Shown piece after piece: positions 1-10,576 of a DNA stretch of 64,000 nucleotides (position 1 is the first letter of the stretch; the number at the start of each line of letters is the position of its first letter). The DNA is taken from assembly GCF_040412425.1 (NCBI RefSeq), contig NC_089782.1, positions 45,053,822-45,117,821 of the forward strand, given 5' to 3'. The position numbers and the translations under genes were made by a program. The stretch comes from Macrobrachium rosenbergii. Its lineage: Eukaryota > Arthropoda > Malacostraca > Decapoda > Palaemonidae. Below the pieces are notes generated by a model. It had not been told where the DNA came from, made no database searches, and saw nothing but the letters and a program-made list of their open reading frames with translations.

Positions 1-1283
1 TGCTGGGACAGTGTAGAAGAGTTCTTGTATGTCGGAATGTAACTAGTATTTAAGGAGAAGGGACAGATTTATTGAATGAATTTTAATATCTGACGTAACA
101 GCATCAGCGGTTGTCTGAGTCTGTAGAGTGTATGTGAATAAAGCTAAGGAAGTTCTATTTTCTCATGCAACGTTCAGTCCAACAATTTTCGTCTTGCTTC
201 CTTTCTTTTAGCAGTAAAGAATTTAAACATTTTGTAGTGTCCCAATTTTAGGTTTTCATTTTTAGTACAGGGTTGTTGTGTTTACTGCGAAAGGGTTACA
301 TTTTTATGGCAGCATTTTGTTTTGTGGGTCTCATTGTTCGGGCGTTGACGTCCGTCTGTCCCTGTGGCCGCTATCTCTTTTCCTCACATCATCTCCATCA
401 CGAAAGTTAGCTAAGCTCTGTCGCCTGCTCATACTTCAGCTCTGTGCCTCGCACCGCTAAATTTCCTCGACGTTCTTTCTCTTTCCTTTGTCGAATATTT
501 TAGTCCGTCTTTAGCATTCCTTATATTTCTTTGAATGCACTTTCATTTAATAAAACGCCACTGTGTGTTTATTGTTTCCTATCTCGTTTATCGTCCTTGG
601 CGTTTTCTTTCGTCCTTCGCGGTTTTTTTTTTCCTACCTTTTTTTTTGCGCTTCACAAATAGCTGTTAAACTGACCAAAGAGACGCTCCCTTTGATGCGA
701 GATTTAGTTTGGGGAAGGATCTTCTGATTAATGTCGCTTCTCAGTCGTTGTCCCTACCCCACCACTACCGTGGTACCATGCCACTGAGTCTAACCCCCCC
801 CCCCGGGGCAGTACCCCAACCCCTAAAGTGTTCGCGATGGTATACCCTCACTAATTTTATTCGGAGACCCGAAATTATTAAGTCTTTATTGTAAATACGT
901 TAAGTAGTATTTTTATAAAGGTAATTATTTTCCTTAGCCTGTGTGTACGTTTTATATAGTGTATATCCTTTACTTTACATTTTTAAACAGTCAAATAACA
1001 AGAAATATGCGTACGTCGCGTAATAGGATAATACAGATTTATGTAGACTGCTTGAATTAACATAATTGTACACGCGTATAACAGATTTGCTCTCTGTGTG
1101 TCTACACACATAGCCTACACACGTATATATGTGTGCAGTGTGTAGTTTAAAGTTTCTTTAGCTTTTTTATTAAGCCAATTGGTGTAAAGGGTGTAATAAA
1201 TTTTATTAGCAACCGATCAAGGGAAAAAAAATGGTAGTAATCGATCAAGTTCAAAAGAACATTTAGCGTTTGATGGAAGCTTT

Positions 1284-1286
<3 letters not shown>
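1..1286. other. unique AT-rich sequence, no gene seen
   Basis: This stretch is T-rich, with T-tracts around 620-655 and a C-run at about 794-804. A patch of alternating purine and pyrimidine (CACA, TATA, TGTG) lies near 1085-1140. The short open frames at 278-460 and 709-894 resemble no family I know and have no codon-like composition. Confidence 0.6.
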
Positions 1287-1348
<62 letters not shown>

Positions 1349-1454
1349 TCTTTATATATACCCACTGATACTCTCTCTCTCGGTCTTTATAAATATATAT
1401 ATACCCACTGATACTCTCTCTCTCGGTCGTTATAAATATATATACCCACTGATA
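1287..1454 (+). repeat. 43-bp tandem repeat, three copies, one with expanded (TC)n
   Basis: Three head-to-tail units share the order (CT)n, GGTCTTTATA, a short TA run, then CCCACTGATA. Units two (1371-1413) and three (1414-1454) carry only about five CT pairs. The first unit carries roughly 29 pairs (1287-1345). The units are otherwise nearly identical, so the length difference lies in the CT part. The minus-strand frames here, rich in ER, are translations of the repeat and not genes. Confidence 0.85.
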
Positions 1455-2034
1455 CACGACTGCCTTTGATAATAAGGGAACTCTCTGTTGATATTAATGG
1501 CAGCCGTAAATTTTGCTCCCGTTTGCTTTTCACGTTCTCAGGCGCTTCGCTCTTGTCTTCTGTTTTGCAAAGTAGAGGGTCTTACCACCGTCTCCTCTCC
1601 TTTGATGGTTTGTTCGTGTTACATATCTCTGTTCCGGAATAGAATTGGTTCTTTGCCTAAAGAGTGGATGAGATGATTCTGTTTCAGAAGGAAGGGATGG
1701 AATGAAATTAGTTATAGCGGGAGAGAAAAGAACGGGTTTGACTTATTTTGCGGTGCGGCTAATTGTTACAGTATTTCGGCCGGTTGAAACCTGTCTTTCT
1801 CTTGGGATGTTGGAGTTTTGTGCAGCTCATTCACTCGTTGGAAAATTCGCTAATAAATGTCTAACCTTTACCGGCAAAATACCTAAATTAAGTTTTAATT
1901 TATTTATTTATTTTCTGCGGGTGGTCCGTGCATCGTTCCACAGGTACACCGGGTCCAAATTACCAAGGTCTAGACCTTGCAAATTACTGCAGGTAGACCA
2001 CGTTGGTTCTCGCTCACTTTCAATTGTCCCCGTA
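1455..2034. other. no gene seen
   Basis: Ordinary mixed sequence. A plus-strand frame runs from 1702 to 2076 (124 codons), but its end lies in the dispersed repeat that follows and it matches no family I recognise. I treat it as a chance frame. Confidence 0.5.
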
Positions 2035-2336
2035 GGGCGTTATTGCCGTCAGTACACCTCACACCGTGCACTGTAGGCATTACTTAAGGTTTTTTGCAGC
2101 GTCCCTTCGACCCCTAGCTGCAACCCCTTTCATTCGTTTTACTGTGCCTCCATTCACATTCTCTTCCTTCCATCTTACTCTCTACCCTCTTCTAACAAAT
2201 GTTTCATATTGCATCTGCGAGGTTTTCCTCCTGTTACACCTTTTAAACCTCTTACTCTCAGTTTTCCCTTCAGGGCTGAATGGCCTCATAGGTCCCAGGC
2301 TTGGCCTTCGGCCTAAATTGTATTCTTTTCAGTTGC
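2035..2336 (+). repeat. dispersed repeat D, copy 1
   Basis: About 300 bp that recur at 28383-28640 in the same orientation. Shared blocks include TAGGCATTACTTA, GCAGCGTCCCTTCG, CCCTAGCTGCAACCCCTTTC, GAGGTTTTCCTCCTGTTACA and GACCTCATAGGTCCCAG (this copy has GGCCTCATAGGTCCCAG). I recall this unit as very common in decapod sequence, from memory only. No tRNA-type promoter boxes or open frame are visible, so its class is uncertain; it could be a SINE body read in reverse or a non-autonomous DNA element. Confidence 0.75.
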
Positions 2337-2599
2337 ATGCGTAAACTTTCGTTATTTGTTTATATTAGTGCCACAATATATCCGATTCCATCGTTTAGGA
2401 AAGTATTGAAATACTTTGCCGTATGATATGCATTTCTTTAGTCGTTCTTGATTCAGATATGATAATTGTATTTTGTAATCCAGTTACTCCGGATTGTGCG
2501 ATCAACATTGTTGATGAACATCGATGGGTGGTTTCAAAAATGTTTGCGGAGATACTGTCACATACGTGTTTCCAGTAATAAGAGACTCTTAATAACATG

Positions 2600-2602
<3 letters not shown>

Positions 2603-2652
<50 letters not shown>

Positions 2653-2654
2653 AA
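2603..2654 (+). repeat. (TTA)n microsatellite
   Basis: About 17 uninterrupted TTA units. It is the first of four such arrays that alternate with palindromes over the next 1.3 kb. Confidence 0.95.
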
Positions 2655-2688
2655 GGAAAATCTCATAACATTTTGGGTCACGAAAATG

Positions 2689-2769
2689 GTGAGGAAATCC
2701 ACAGTGGTGTAAGTGAAAACATATATTTCTAATATATATTTTCGCTTACAATGATGTGGATTTCTTCAC
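2689..2769. repeat. 81-bp palindrome with AT-rich centre
   Basis: The left arm (2689-2727, beginning GTGAGGAAATCCACAG) is complementary to the right arm (2731-2769, ending GTGGATTTCTTCAC) with a few mismatches. The centre is a short TA-rich loop. A (ATT)n array follows within ten bases. Probably a foldback mobile-element remnant or MITE. Confidence 0.8.
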
Positions 2770-2773
2770 ATTA

Positions 2774-2776
<3 letters not shown>

Positions 2777-2841
<65 letters not shown>

Positions 2842-2842
2842 T
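2777..2842 (+). repeat. (ATT)n microsatellite
   Basis: About 22 units lying directly between the 81-bp palindrome and the larger palindrome at 2845. The poly-tyrosine and poly-leucine frames here are artefacts. Confidence 0.95.
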
Positions 2843-2844
2843 AT

Positions 2845-3102
2845 TGAATCTGATTGCTGCTACAATGCCATTCAATTCAAAATACTCTTATTCTGTTCTT
2901 CTGATAGTGCCCTTTTCTTCTTTTGGAAGGCTGAAGATGAGTTGTCCCAATTCCCCTGCTGCTTCAGCGGGAGCAGCAGAGGAATTGGGACAAGTTATCT
3001 TCAGCCTTCCAAAAGAAGGAAAGGACACGAAGAAAAGGACACTATCAGAAGAACGGGAAAAAAGTTTTATACTGAATGGCACTGTAGCAGCAATCAGATT
3101 CA
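2845..3102. repeat. 258-bp near-perfect palindrome
   Basis: The left arm (about 2845-2964) and right arm (about 2976-3102) are inverted copies of each other, with only about 10 bases of loop around TTCAGCGGGA. The left border reads TGAATCTGATTGCTGCTACA and the right border is its complement. Because of the symmetry, very similar frames occur on both strands (2751-3260 plus and 2888-3103 minus). Neither looks like a known protein. The arms differ by scattered substitutions and a small insertion. Confidence 0.85.
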
Positions 3103-3137
3103 TTAAAATATGCTTAAATGAAAGGTTACTACCGATA

Positions 3138-3138
<1 letters not shown>

Positions 3139-3200
<62 letters not shown>

Positions 3201-3201
3201 G
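3139..3201 (+). repeat. (ATT)n microsatellite
   Basis: About 20 units lying between the 258-bp palindrome and the next foldback element. Confidence 0.95.
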
Positions 3202-3239
3202 GTTGGGAAAAAAGCTCTTTATCACGAGAGTTCATAAAA

Positions 3240-3822
3240 TGTTCTAAGGGTCCACAATAATATAACTTTTTAAGGCTCGTGTAAAAATTTTAAAAGCTTT
3301 CGAACCATACTTTGGGTTCATCTTCAGTCACAATGAGGAATTTTACATGTAATGTACAGAGGCAAACTTAAAAATCAAAATAAAAAGTCACTAAAGATCG
3401 CTAGCACCGGTAGTTAGAATAACTGCCTTTGTTCCTCATCACTAGTCTATCTGGAAGCTAACTACCGGTGTCAACGATCTTTAGTGACTTTTTATTTTGA
3501 TTTTTAAGGTTACCTCTGTACATTACATGTAAAATTCCTCATATAAGAATAACTGCCTTCGTTTCTCGTCACTAGTCTATTTGGAAGCTAACTACCGGTG
3601 TCAGCGGTCTTTAGTGACTTTTTATTTTTAAGGTTACCTCTGTACATTACATGTAAAATTCCGCATTTAAGAATAACAGCCTTCGTTCCTCATCACTAGT
3701 CTATTTGGAAGCTAACTATCGGTGTCAAAGATCTTTAGTGACTTTTTATTTTGATTTTTAAGTTTTTACTTCTGTACATTACAGAGCCTTAAACAGTTAT
3801 ATTATTGTGGACCCTTTAGAAC

Positions 3823-3823
<1 letters not shown>
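3240..3823. mobile_element. foldback element with terminal inverted repeats and internal tandem copies
   Basis: The ends are inverted repeats of about 39 bp: 3240-3278, containing GGGTCCACAATAATATAAC, pairs with 3784-3823. Inside lies a region complementary to the array (about 3332-3415), then three tandem units starting at 3416, 3546 and 3670 (130, 124 and about 115 bp), each beginning AGAATAAC. Just inside the left end is TTCGAACCATACTTTGGGTT, followed by CATCTTCAGTCAC. Read on the minus strand this gives a GAAGATG...TTCGAAAG order like that of Penelope-type element ends (from memory). There is no coding capacity, so it is non-autonomous or decayed. Confidence 0.7.

Positions 3824-3882
<59 letters not shown>
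3824..3882 (+). repeat. (ATT)n microsatellite
   Basis: About 19 units directly abutting the right terminal repeat of the foldback element. Fourth and last array of the cluster. Confidence 0.95.
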
Positions 3883-3888
<6 letters not shown>

Positions 3889-4225
3889 GCTGCCACCCTA
3901 GTTTAAAAAAAATATCAGAATGCTGCATGCCCAAGGGCCCCACAAAGGAAAGCAGCCCAGTACACGCACACTAGAGATTACATTCCTGAAGTCATTATAT
4001 CTTTGTAATCAACTCGGTAGCCTTCCTAGAAAGAACCACCAATTTTCATCTGTCTAATTTTGAAAGCAAGGCACCGAGTGATTAACGCATCTTGCATCTA
4101 GTTAGTTATTACTGGGTACAAACATTAAATGCAACCATATGATTATTTCTTATGAAGTTACGAGACAGTGAGTGAGGTTAATATACACTTCGCTTAATTC
4201 TGAAAGTAAATTGCACTGGTTCGTT

Positions 4226-4227
<2 letters not shown>
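3883..4227. other. no gene seen
   Basis: Unique sequence of mixed composition without a long frame or repeat that I can see. Confidence 0.5.

Positions 4228-4286
<59 letters not shown>
4228..4286 (+). repeat. (CT)n microsatellite
   Basis: About 29 perfect CT units. Translated serine-leucine and arginine-glutamate frames on either strand are artefacts. Confidence 0.95.
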
Positions 4287-4288
<2 letters not shown>

Positions 4289-4364
4289 AACTTTACGGAA
4301 AAATGTAAATGTAATATTTACAAAATTTCGTAAAATGCCTGGGTCGATTTCCATATTTTTCAAA

Positions 4365-4660
4365 GTAAAAATCATATTGAATTTTATTTTGGCCAGTGAT
4401 AATAGAATCAGTTTCAGTTTTCCCTGTTTCCTTTGTTAATGACAATTTTCTGATAATAGAATTTTATCTGTATAGTTGTAAATGGAAATATTCTCTGTGC
4501 ATAGAATTTCCTTTTTCTATAATGAGAATTTTCTCTCAGTAGGATTTTGTCGTTGATTGGAATTCCTGTGTAAATGGAATTTTTGCGGTCAGTTTTAACT
4601 GGCTTTTCCCTTTAATGGCATTTCCTTATAAAGTAGAAATGTTTTCTGTTGTTAATGTTT
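4365..4660 (+). repeat. degenerate minisatellite, unit about 30 bp
   Basis: The block recurs as variants of a TAATGGAATTTTCTCTGTA-like word, e.g. ATAGAATTTTATCTGT, ATAGAATTTCCTTTTTCT, TGAGAATTTTCTCTCAGT, TGGAATTCCTGTGTAAATGG. About eight diverged copies can be followed by eye. Borders are approximate. Confidence 0.55.
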
Positions 4661-4965
4661 ATGAGTCTTACAAATTCCTCTTGTTTTACTTTTTTTTTTT
4701 ATTGACATGCCGAAGAGAGGGGCCACCCGATTGCCTTATGTAGCCCAGGCCCGATGGAAGTTTGTTTGAGTTAAGGAAAATGGGACCATACTAAGAATTC
4801 CAGAGCTTTGTTTATATTGCATGGGTGACCAGTCGCGTGGAGAATTATTTTTAAAGGAAGAAAGAAGAAAATTGAGGGATATTAATCTGGTTTGCCTTAT
4901 CGTATATATAAATGTTTGTGCTCAATTTATTATTCCTTCACGTTTGTTTCTTTCAAACAGAATTA

Positions 4966-4967
<2 letters not shown>
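4661..4967. other. no gene seen
   Basis: Mixed sequence with a T-run near 4690. Nothing recognisable. Confidence 0.5.
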
Positions 4968-5014
<47 letters not shown>

Positions 5015-5022
5015 CTCTCTCT
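4968..5022 (+). repeat. (CT)n microsatellite
   Basis: Interrupted once by CG near 5008. Confidence 0.95.
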
Positions 5023-5895
5023 ATGTATTACAAACCCAGAAGACCCTTTGATATTAGTGCTAATGGAAGATTGTGAGACAAGGGGGGAGGGGGAGAGCGT
5101 CGCGAGGTTGTGATAAGCTAAATCTTCAAGAAGACAGAGAAAGTTTTGGCCTTCAAGCCTTCAGCAACTCAAGTCTTTAAACCCGTCTGGCTCTGTAAAC
5201 AGCGAGAAATAAATGCACCGTTTTGCGGACGAAAATGAGTTTTATGGCTTCATAACACCGGCTGGTGAATGTCCTGAATGGCCGCCAGTGTTATCATTGC
5301 GGAATTTAGACGGGCTGTTTTAGTATGGATCTAAAACAACATTTTACTACCCGCCCTTAGGAAATTCCTTAGTTTATTTTACGCGCGGGCAATTCGCTCA
5401 ACGAGCGCAAACTGCGTATAAGAGTTCGTTTGAATTATCTTGATGAATGCGTCAAGCGATAAGGGTTGTTTGAAATGTATTGCGTTACTTGTGTTCTGAC
5501 TAAAGTATTTGTGACTGAGATTAGATATTGCTTATCATTTTTATATGGTTAAAAGGACTTCAATTAATTTTGCTCTTGGAAATTTTTAGTACATTCAGCT
5601 TAGTCAAAACACTATTTTCAAGTTGAAATAGGCCTCTAGGTAAATGGTTTTAGTGTGAGTGTTAAGATTTTCAGATGATGTCTTCAGAAAAAAAAAAGTT
5701 GCCTACTGTGTCTAAAGATGAAAAGGGTATATGCATTGCCGATAGGCTTTTTGAAACCGTAAAGAATTTTGTTAACATTTTGCGGTGTCTGGTAAATAAA
5801 TAATCATGCGTTTCTCTTCCAATATTTTTGCTCGGTTTTTGGTACTGTTACATTAAGTGAGAATCTGGAAATTTGAAATGTTTATGTGTGGTGTA
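5023..5895. other. no gene seen
   Basis: Includes a purine-rich patch (5080-5100, GGGGGGAGGGGGAGAG) and mixed sequence after it. No frame over 60 codons apart from the one that runs into the next minisatellite. Confidence 0.5.
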
Positions 5896-6213
5896 ATTCG
5901 GCAAACCAATCTTAAGTGGCCTCGTAAAGTGAATCATACCTTGCAAAGCGAACCATACTTGCTTGGCAAAGCAAACCATATTTACTTGGCAAAGCAAATT
6001 CCACGAACTAAGCAAAGGCGAATCCTACAAACTTGCCAAAGTGAATAGTACTGACCTAGCATTGGCAAATCTTACCGACCTGAAAAGCCAAATCTTTCTG
6101 ACATGGCAGAGCGAATGGTGCTGACCTGGCCAAGATTATCTTGCTGACCTGACAAAGCGAGTCGTACTGACCTGGTCAGGATCACCCTGCAGACGTGGCA
6201 AAGTCGAATCCTG
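5896..6213 (+). repeat. degenerate minisatellite, unit about 23-25 bp
   Basis: About twelve diverged copies of a CTGACCTGGCAAAGCGAATC-like unit. Clear copies: TGCTTGGCAAAGCAAACCAT, TTTACTTGGCAAAGCAAATT, CTGACATGGCAGAGCGAATG, CTGACCTGACAAAGCGAGTC and CAGACGTGGCAAAGTCGAAT. The frames at 5857-6048 and 6072-6287 lie in it and owe their length to the periodicity. Confidence 0.75.
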
Positions 6214-6530
6214 TTTAATTGGATTTGTGCCTCGTGAGAGGCTAGTTTATTGGACACCCCTGTTGAAGTGATGTGTTGAGAATTCACTAGTGAAGAGCGG
6301 GTATTCAGTGCACGTACTCGTACTGTGCCCAGTTACACAAGCAGCGGACTTCCCGTGCTTGAGCATACCTCATGCTTTTTACGCCTTAGTGGCAAGCACT
6401 TCAGGTTATGGGAAGCAGATGCGTTGCTAGCTTGAAATAGATAAGCTGCAATTTTAATGTTAATAGACAGATTTCTATCATTACGCTGAGTTCATACTGG
6501 TGTCATTTTGGGTAAAATGTAAAGTTTATA

Positions 6531-6532
<2 letters not shown>
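6214..6532. other. no gene seen
   Basis: Unique sequence. Nothing recognised. Confidence 0.5.
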
Positions 6533-6606
<74 letters not shown>

Positions 6607-6608
6607 CG
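6533..6608 (+). repeat. (CT)n-(CA)n compound microsatellite
   Basis: About 33 CT units followed by CACACACA. Confidence 0.95.
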
Positions 6609-7143
6609 CGTTACAGTTTATTCAAGTAGAATTTGATGTCCTCCAGTTTTCTTTTTTTTTCATTCTGTGACTGAATCTTCGTTATCGAGGGCATAATAAC
6701 TCTTATCTCCATTTTAACTTGTCTCTCTTTCTCTTGCTATTGTTACTCTTTATCAAAGATTTAACAGATCATCTCAAGAGGGAATAAATTAGACAGGTAC
6801 CTTGTATATTTCGGTTACTTTTTGTTAAGCGTAGCTTTCAGGATCTCTGGCAGGTCGGTTCAAGGTTGAGGTAACCGTTAACCTGTTCGTGTGAGACATT
6901 CCTCAGGAGTCTTGAGACCAGGAACGCCCTTTCGATGTTATGAGGAAGTCGCCGTTTTGGGTTGGACTTGCAGCGTTCGTTTATGAAATGGCTGTGCTAT
7001 GTTTGCCCTAAACATCGTTGAAAGATATAAATCATTAAAAGCATTTAAGAATTTAACATCATTGAGGTGTTTGTATGAAGTGGCTGTGTTGACTGAGCCA
7101 ATAGATAATATAAAAGTGTTTCTGCTTTGTATATGCACATTTT

Positions 7144-7148
<5 letters not shown>
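6609..7148. other. no gene seen
   Basis: Mixed sequence. Two short frames (6938-7138 minus, 6999-7217 plus) run towards the TA array and look like chance. Confidence 0.5.

Positions 7149-7215
<67 letters not shown>
7149..7215. repeat. (TA)n microsatellite
   Basis: About 33 units, uninterrupted. Self-complementary. Confidence 0.95.
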
Positions 7216-7218
<3 letters not shown>

Positions 7219-8077
7219 TGGTTCCATAGAGACATAAGTGTAGAGTCACTGTCTCATTCATCCTTTAACATCTGGATCTAAATTGAATCCCATAACAACA
7301 GTTTCCACCTCATCAACTGCCGTACGTACCTTCTTTCTCTCTCTCTCACAGTTTGGTATGCCTTGCCTAGAATACCAGCTGGAATGATAGAAAATAGACC
7401 TTAATGCTTCCTGATTCTAAAATAAAGCCATGATGCACCTACCGGAGATTGTCCACTGCTGCTAATTCTCCCTGTCGGGGCGCTGATCGTCATCATTGTC
7501 ATGTGGTCGTCGTCAAGTCGTCATTAAACCCTCCGCTTCGTGTCTGGGGCAAGACGGATGGAGTCGTACCGACTTATATATCACCCTGACCACCCGCTAA
7601 GGCACTCGGCCACACATGCATCTCCTCCCCCTTGTGGGGGGAGGGGGGATCGCTTGTTCAGTGTCGCTTTTATATAAGTGTGGGAAGTACCAGCTATGTC
7701 TTTAATTCTGGGGATAAATAGCCCACGGATTTAGATGTTGTGGTGGCGTCTTTTCGCCGAGATGTGATAGATAAGCAGAGGATTCCTGCTGTTCTCCTGT
7801 TGACAGAGACGTGGGTATATATTTTTTTTAATGGTTCACTTGCAGTCAAGAAAGCGTAAGAGAGGTTGGTAATGGGATAATAATGACGAAGGGATGGCGA
7901 ATATGTAATTAGACACATAGGGAGATAGGAATTCAGATTATGCAGACACTGAATTTGATTGTGTAATCAGGTCAGTAAATACAGAATGAAGACATTTAAC
8001 TGGAGAAGAGAGGAAGAATTGTGTTACGTCTGTACCCAAGCTTGTTCATTGTACTTTTATAGGTTTTTATATATCCG
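7216..8077. other. no gene seen
   Basis: Contains a somewhat GC-rich, CpG-containing patch at 7440-7680 with a TATATAT run near 7576 and a G-run at 7637-7650. No other promoter signs and no open frame of note. Confidence 0.45.
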
Positions 8078-8384
<307 letters not shown>

Positions 8385-8399
8385 GGTTGGTTGGCACGT

Positions 8400-8570
8400 G
8401 TAATGTCTGTGGTTAGCTCTGGCTCACTGCTACTTGGAGATCCAGCTGTGAATGGGTACCAGTGACATTTGGGAGTGAGGAAGAAGGCGAGGGGCGAGCA
8501 GCTTCATCTCTAAAATGCTTGCTGAGAACCAGAAGACTCACCTTCCAGGTACCATCCCTTCCGAATGCTA
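8400..8570 (+). mobile_element. SINE-B, diverged copy
   Basis: Aligns by eye with the fuller copy at 13553-13765. It shares GAATGGGTACCAG (GAATGGGTGCCAG there), GCAGCTTCATC (GCAACCTCATC), GAGAACCAGAAGACTCACCT (GAGAACCAGAAGGCTCTACC) and a CCCTTC/CCCTCT end. The tRNA-like head is too diverged to read. It starts just after the long TA block. Confidence 0.6.
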
Positions 8571-9661
8571 GCTTGTTAACTAGTCTTATTAGTTTTATTA
8601 TTTTTGTTGTCATTAATACTACTGCTACTACTGTTAACTGTAGCTCAAAAAGTCAACGAAAGCAGTAAGCTAAGAATACCATTTCAAAACCGGAGGGTGT
8701 TTATGAAAATCCTCTATAAATTTTCTTGTTCAAGGGTCGGTGTTAGGAGAAGGCCAGTTAAACGTTCTGTTGAGGTGCTTTCCATATAATCTTGCTGATT
8801 GCAGTTTTTTGGGGGGCCGGGTTGTATATGGCATTTAAAGTACTGATAATGTAATACAATGGGTAGAACCGGGGTGTTTTTATCAACAATGCCAATGGTA
8901 AACAAATACTAAACATCTTTTTTGGGAAAAGGTTATACATTGTGTCATTTTTACATTCTGAATACTTAGTTTGTATAAAGTATAAACAATACATTCATTG
9001 CCAGATGAATTATTGATAATATTAGTGAAGTAAGTGTGTGTGTGTGTGTGTTCACATGTGCTTATTCATGTAATGGTCTTGTGAACCCAGTGCTAAACAA
9101 ATTTGATATAAATACTTTTTGATCCTTAATCCCCAGAACCTTCACTAAATTCATAATTTCAGCCGTATATACATAATAACCACCATATTATCTTCGGATA
9201 CGGGAATGTTTTGTTTCCTGCACCCTGTGTTAGATGAAATTTACCTGGCTCAGAGTTAGGTCGCCTTAACGTCGCAAGGGTAATTCGTTTCTTAAACGAG
9301 CTTGGTAAGAGTGAATATGTGATTATGGTCATTATACTGATCTCGTGCAACTTTCATCTCACTCCTTTCGCGCTGTTGTGCCAGTTGATTTAATCACACT
9401 TGAAGTGTCACCCCAAGACCTGTGAGGTCTTTTGCAAATTTTATGACCTCTTAATTTTTTCCACTGCGCCATGATAAAAACGAAGCATGAGAACTGAAAG
9501 AATGAAGAAATGAGATGAATAAACCGCAGATGAAGCGGGAAATGAAAAGGAAAACGAAAAATTTAGGTTAGTAAATAAAATTTCAAATGAAAAGAAAAAT
9601 GAGCCGAATCACATGACTGGGAAGGATAAAAGGAGGGAGAGAGCAACTTTTTTTTATTTAT

Positions 9662-9664
<3 letters not shown>
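8571..9664. other. no gene seen
   Basis: AT-rich unique sequence with a short (TG)n at 9035-9051. Several short minus-strand frames (8714-8994, 9159-9350) have no recognisable product. Confidence 0.5.

Positions 9665-9728
<64 letters not shown>
9665..9728 (+). repeat. (GA)n microsatellite
   Basis: About 32 units. It is the complement of the (CT)n array 205 bp downstream, so the two could pair as a hairpin in RNA or single-stranded DNA. Confidence 0.95.
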
Positions 9729-9732
<4 letters not shown>

Positions 9733-9931
9733 AAACAGGGCGTCGTTTACCATCATCCGTAGACACCTGTCATGAGTTTGTTCTCTGCGTCGAGCCGGAG
9801 GTGAGAGAGACGTTCCTTGTGACTTTCCCAGGTATATTTGTCAGCCGTAATAGACGAGAGGTGGCGAGAAGAGACGCGCATCTCGGGGCAAATGGCTGAA
9901 ATGAACCCTGGCTCTATATTTCAGATCCATC

Positions 9932-9932
<1 letters not shown>

Positions 9933-9990
<58 letters not shown>
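9933..9990 (+). repeat. (CT)n microsatellite
   Basis: About 29 units. Opposite partner of the (GA)n array at 9665. Confidence 0.95.
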
Positions 9991-9993
<3 letters not shown>

Positions 9994-10300
9994 AGTAAAT
10001 AAAAGGACGTTCCTCTCTCCTCTTGTCCTACGCACTCATGTGGTTCACCTCATATTTCTTTGCATTTGAAGTTATTTATTAACCTCATTCATTTGTTTTC
10101 CCCTTTGATTTCTTCGTTTTTCGCTTCATTTTAGGTTTATTCATTTTTCTTTTCACTTGCCATTATTCATCCAGCTATGGTTCGTTCTTGAAGACAAAGC
10201 GAAAACGACAGGGAACATGTCGTGCATGTGACTCGAGGATTATGGTGTGAATGTGTGCATTAGGTATTTTTTTATAACTTAAGTTTTCTTTTCAAAACTT
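9991..10300. other. no gene seen
   Basis: T-rich unique sequence. Confidence 0.5.
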
Positions 10301-10576
10301 AGGCTCTTGAGTTTTAAGAGTATTTATTAGACTGAATCTAAGGTGGCAGTTTTCTTAGACTCTGAGTTTTAAGAGTATTTATTAGACTGAATCATCCAAG
10401 ATGGCAGTTTTCTGAGGCTCTGAGTTTTAAGAGTGTTTATTAGACTGAGTCTTAGGTGGCAGTTTTCTTAGGCTGTGAGTTTTAAGAGTATTTATTAGAC
10501 TGAATCCAAGATGGCAGTTTTCTTGGGCTTTGAGTTTTAAGATTATATTGTAGACTGAATCTAAGGTGGCAGTTTT
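10301..10576 (+). repeat. 55-bp minisatellite, five copies
   Basis: Each unit begins GAGTTTTAAGAGTATTTATT, followed by AGACTGAATC, AAGGTGGCAGTTTTCTTAG and CTCT. Starts fall at 10309, 10364, 10422, 10477 and 10532, a spacing of 55, 58, 55 and 55. The 58-bp unit has a small insertion (CATC). The fifth unit is diverged at its start and truncated. Confidence 0.9.

Noticed and set aside
2751..3260. 169-codon plus frame with tyrosine runs
   Set aside because: Both ends are (ATT)n and the middle is one arm-loop-arm of a palindrome, whose mirror frame also exists on the minus strand. No family similarity.
7440..7680. CpG-containing patch with TATATAT as a possible TATA promoter
   Set aside because: The TATA-like word is trivial in a TA-rich genome, and no initiator, downstream frame or donor is in place.
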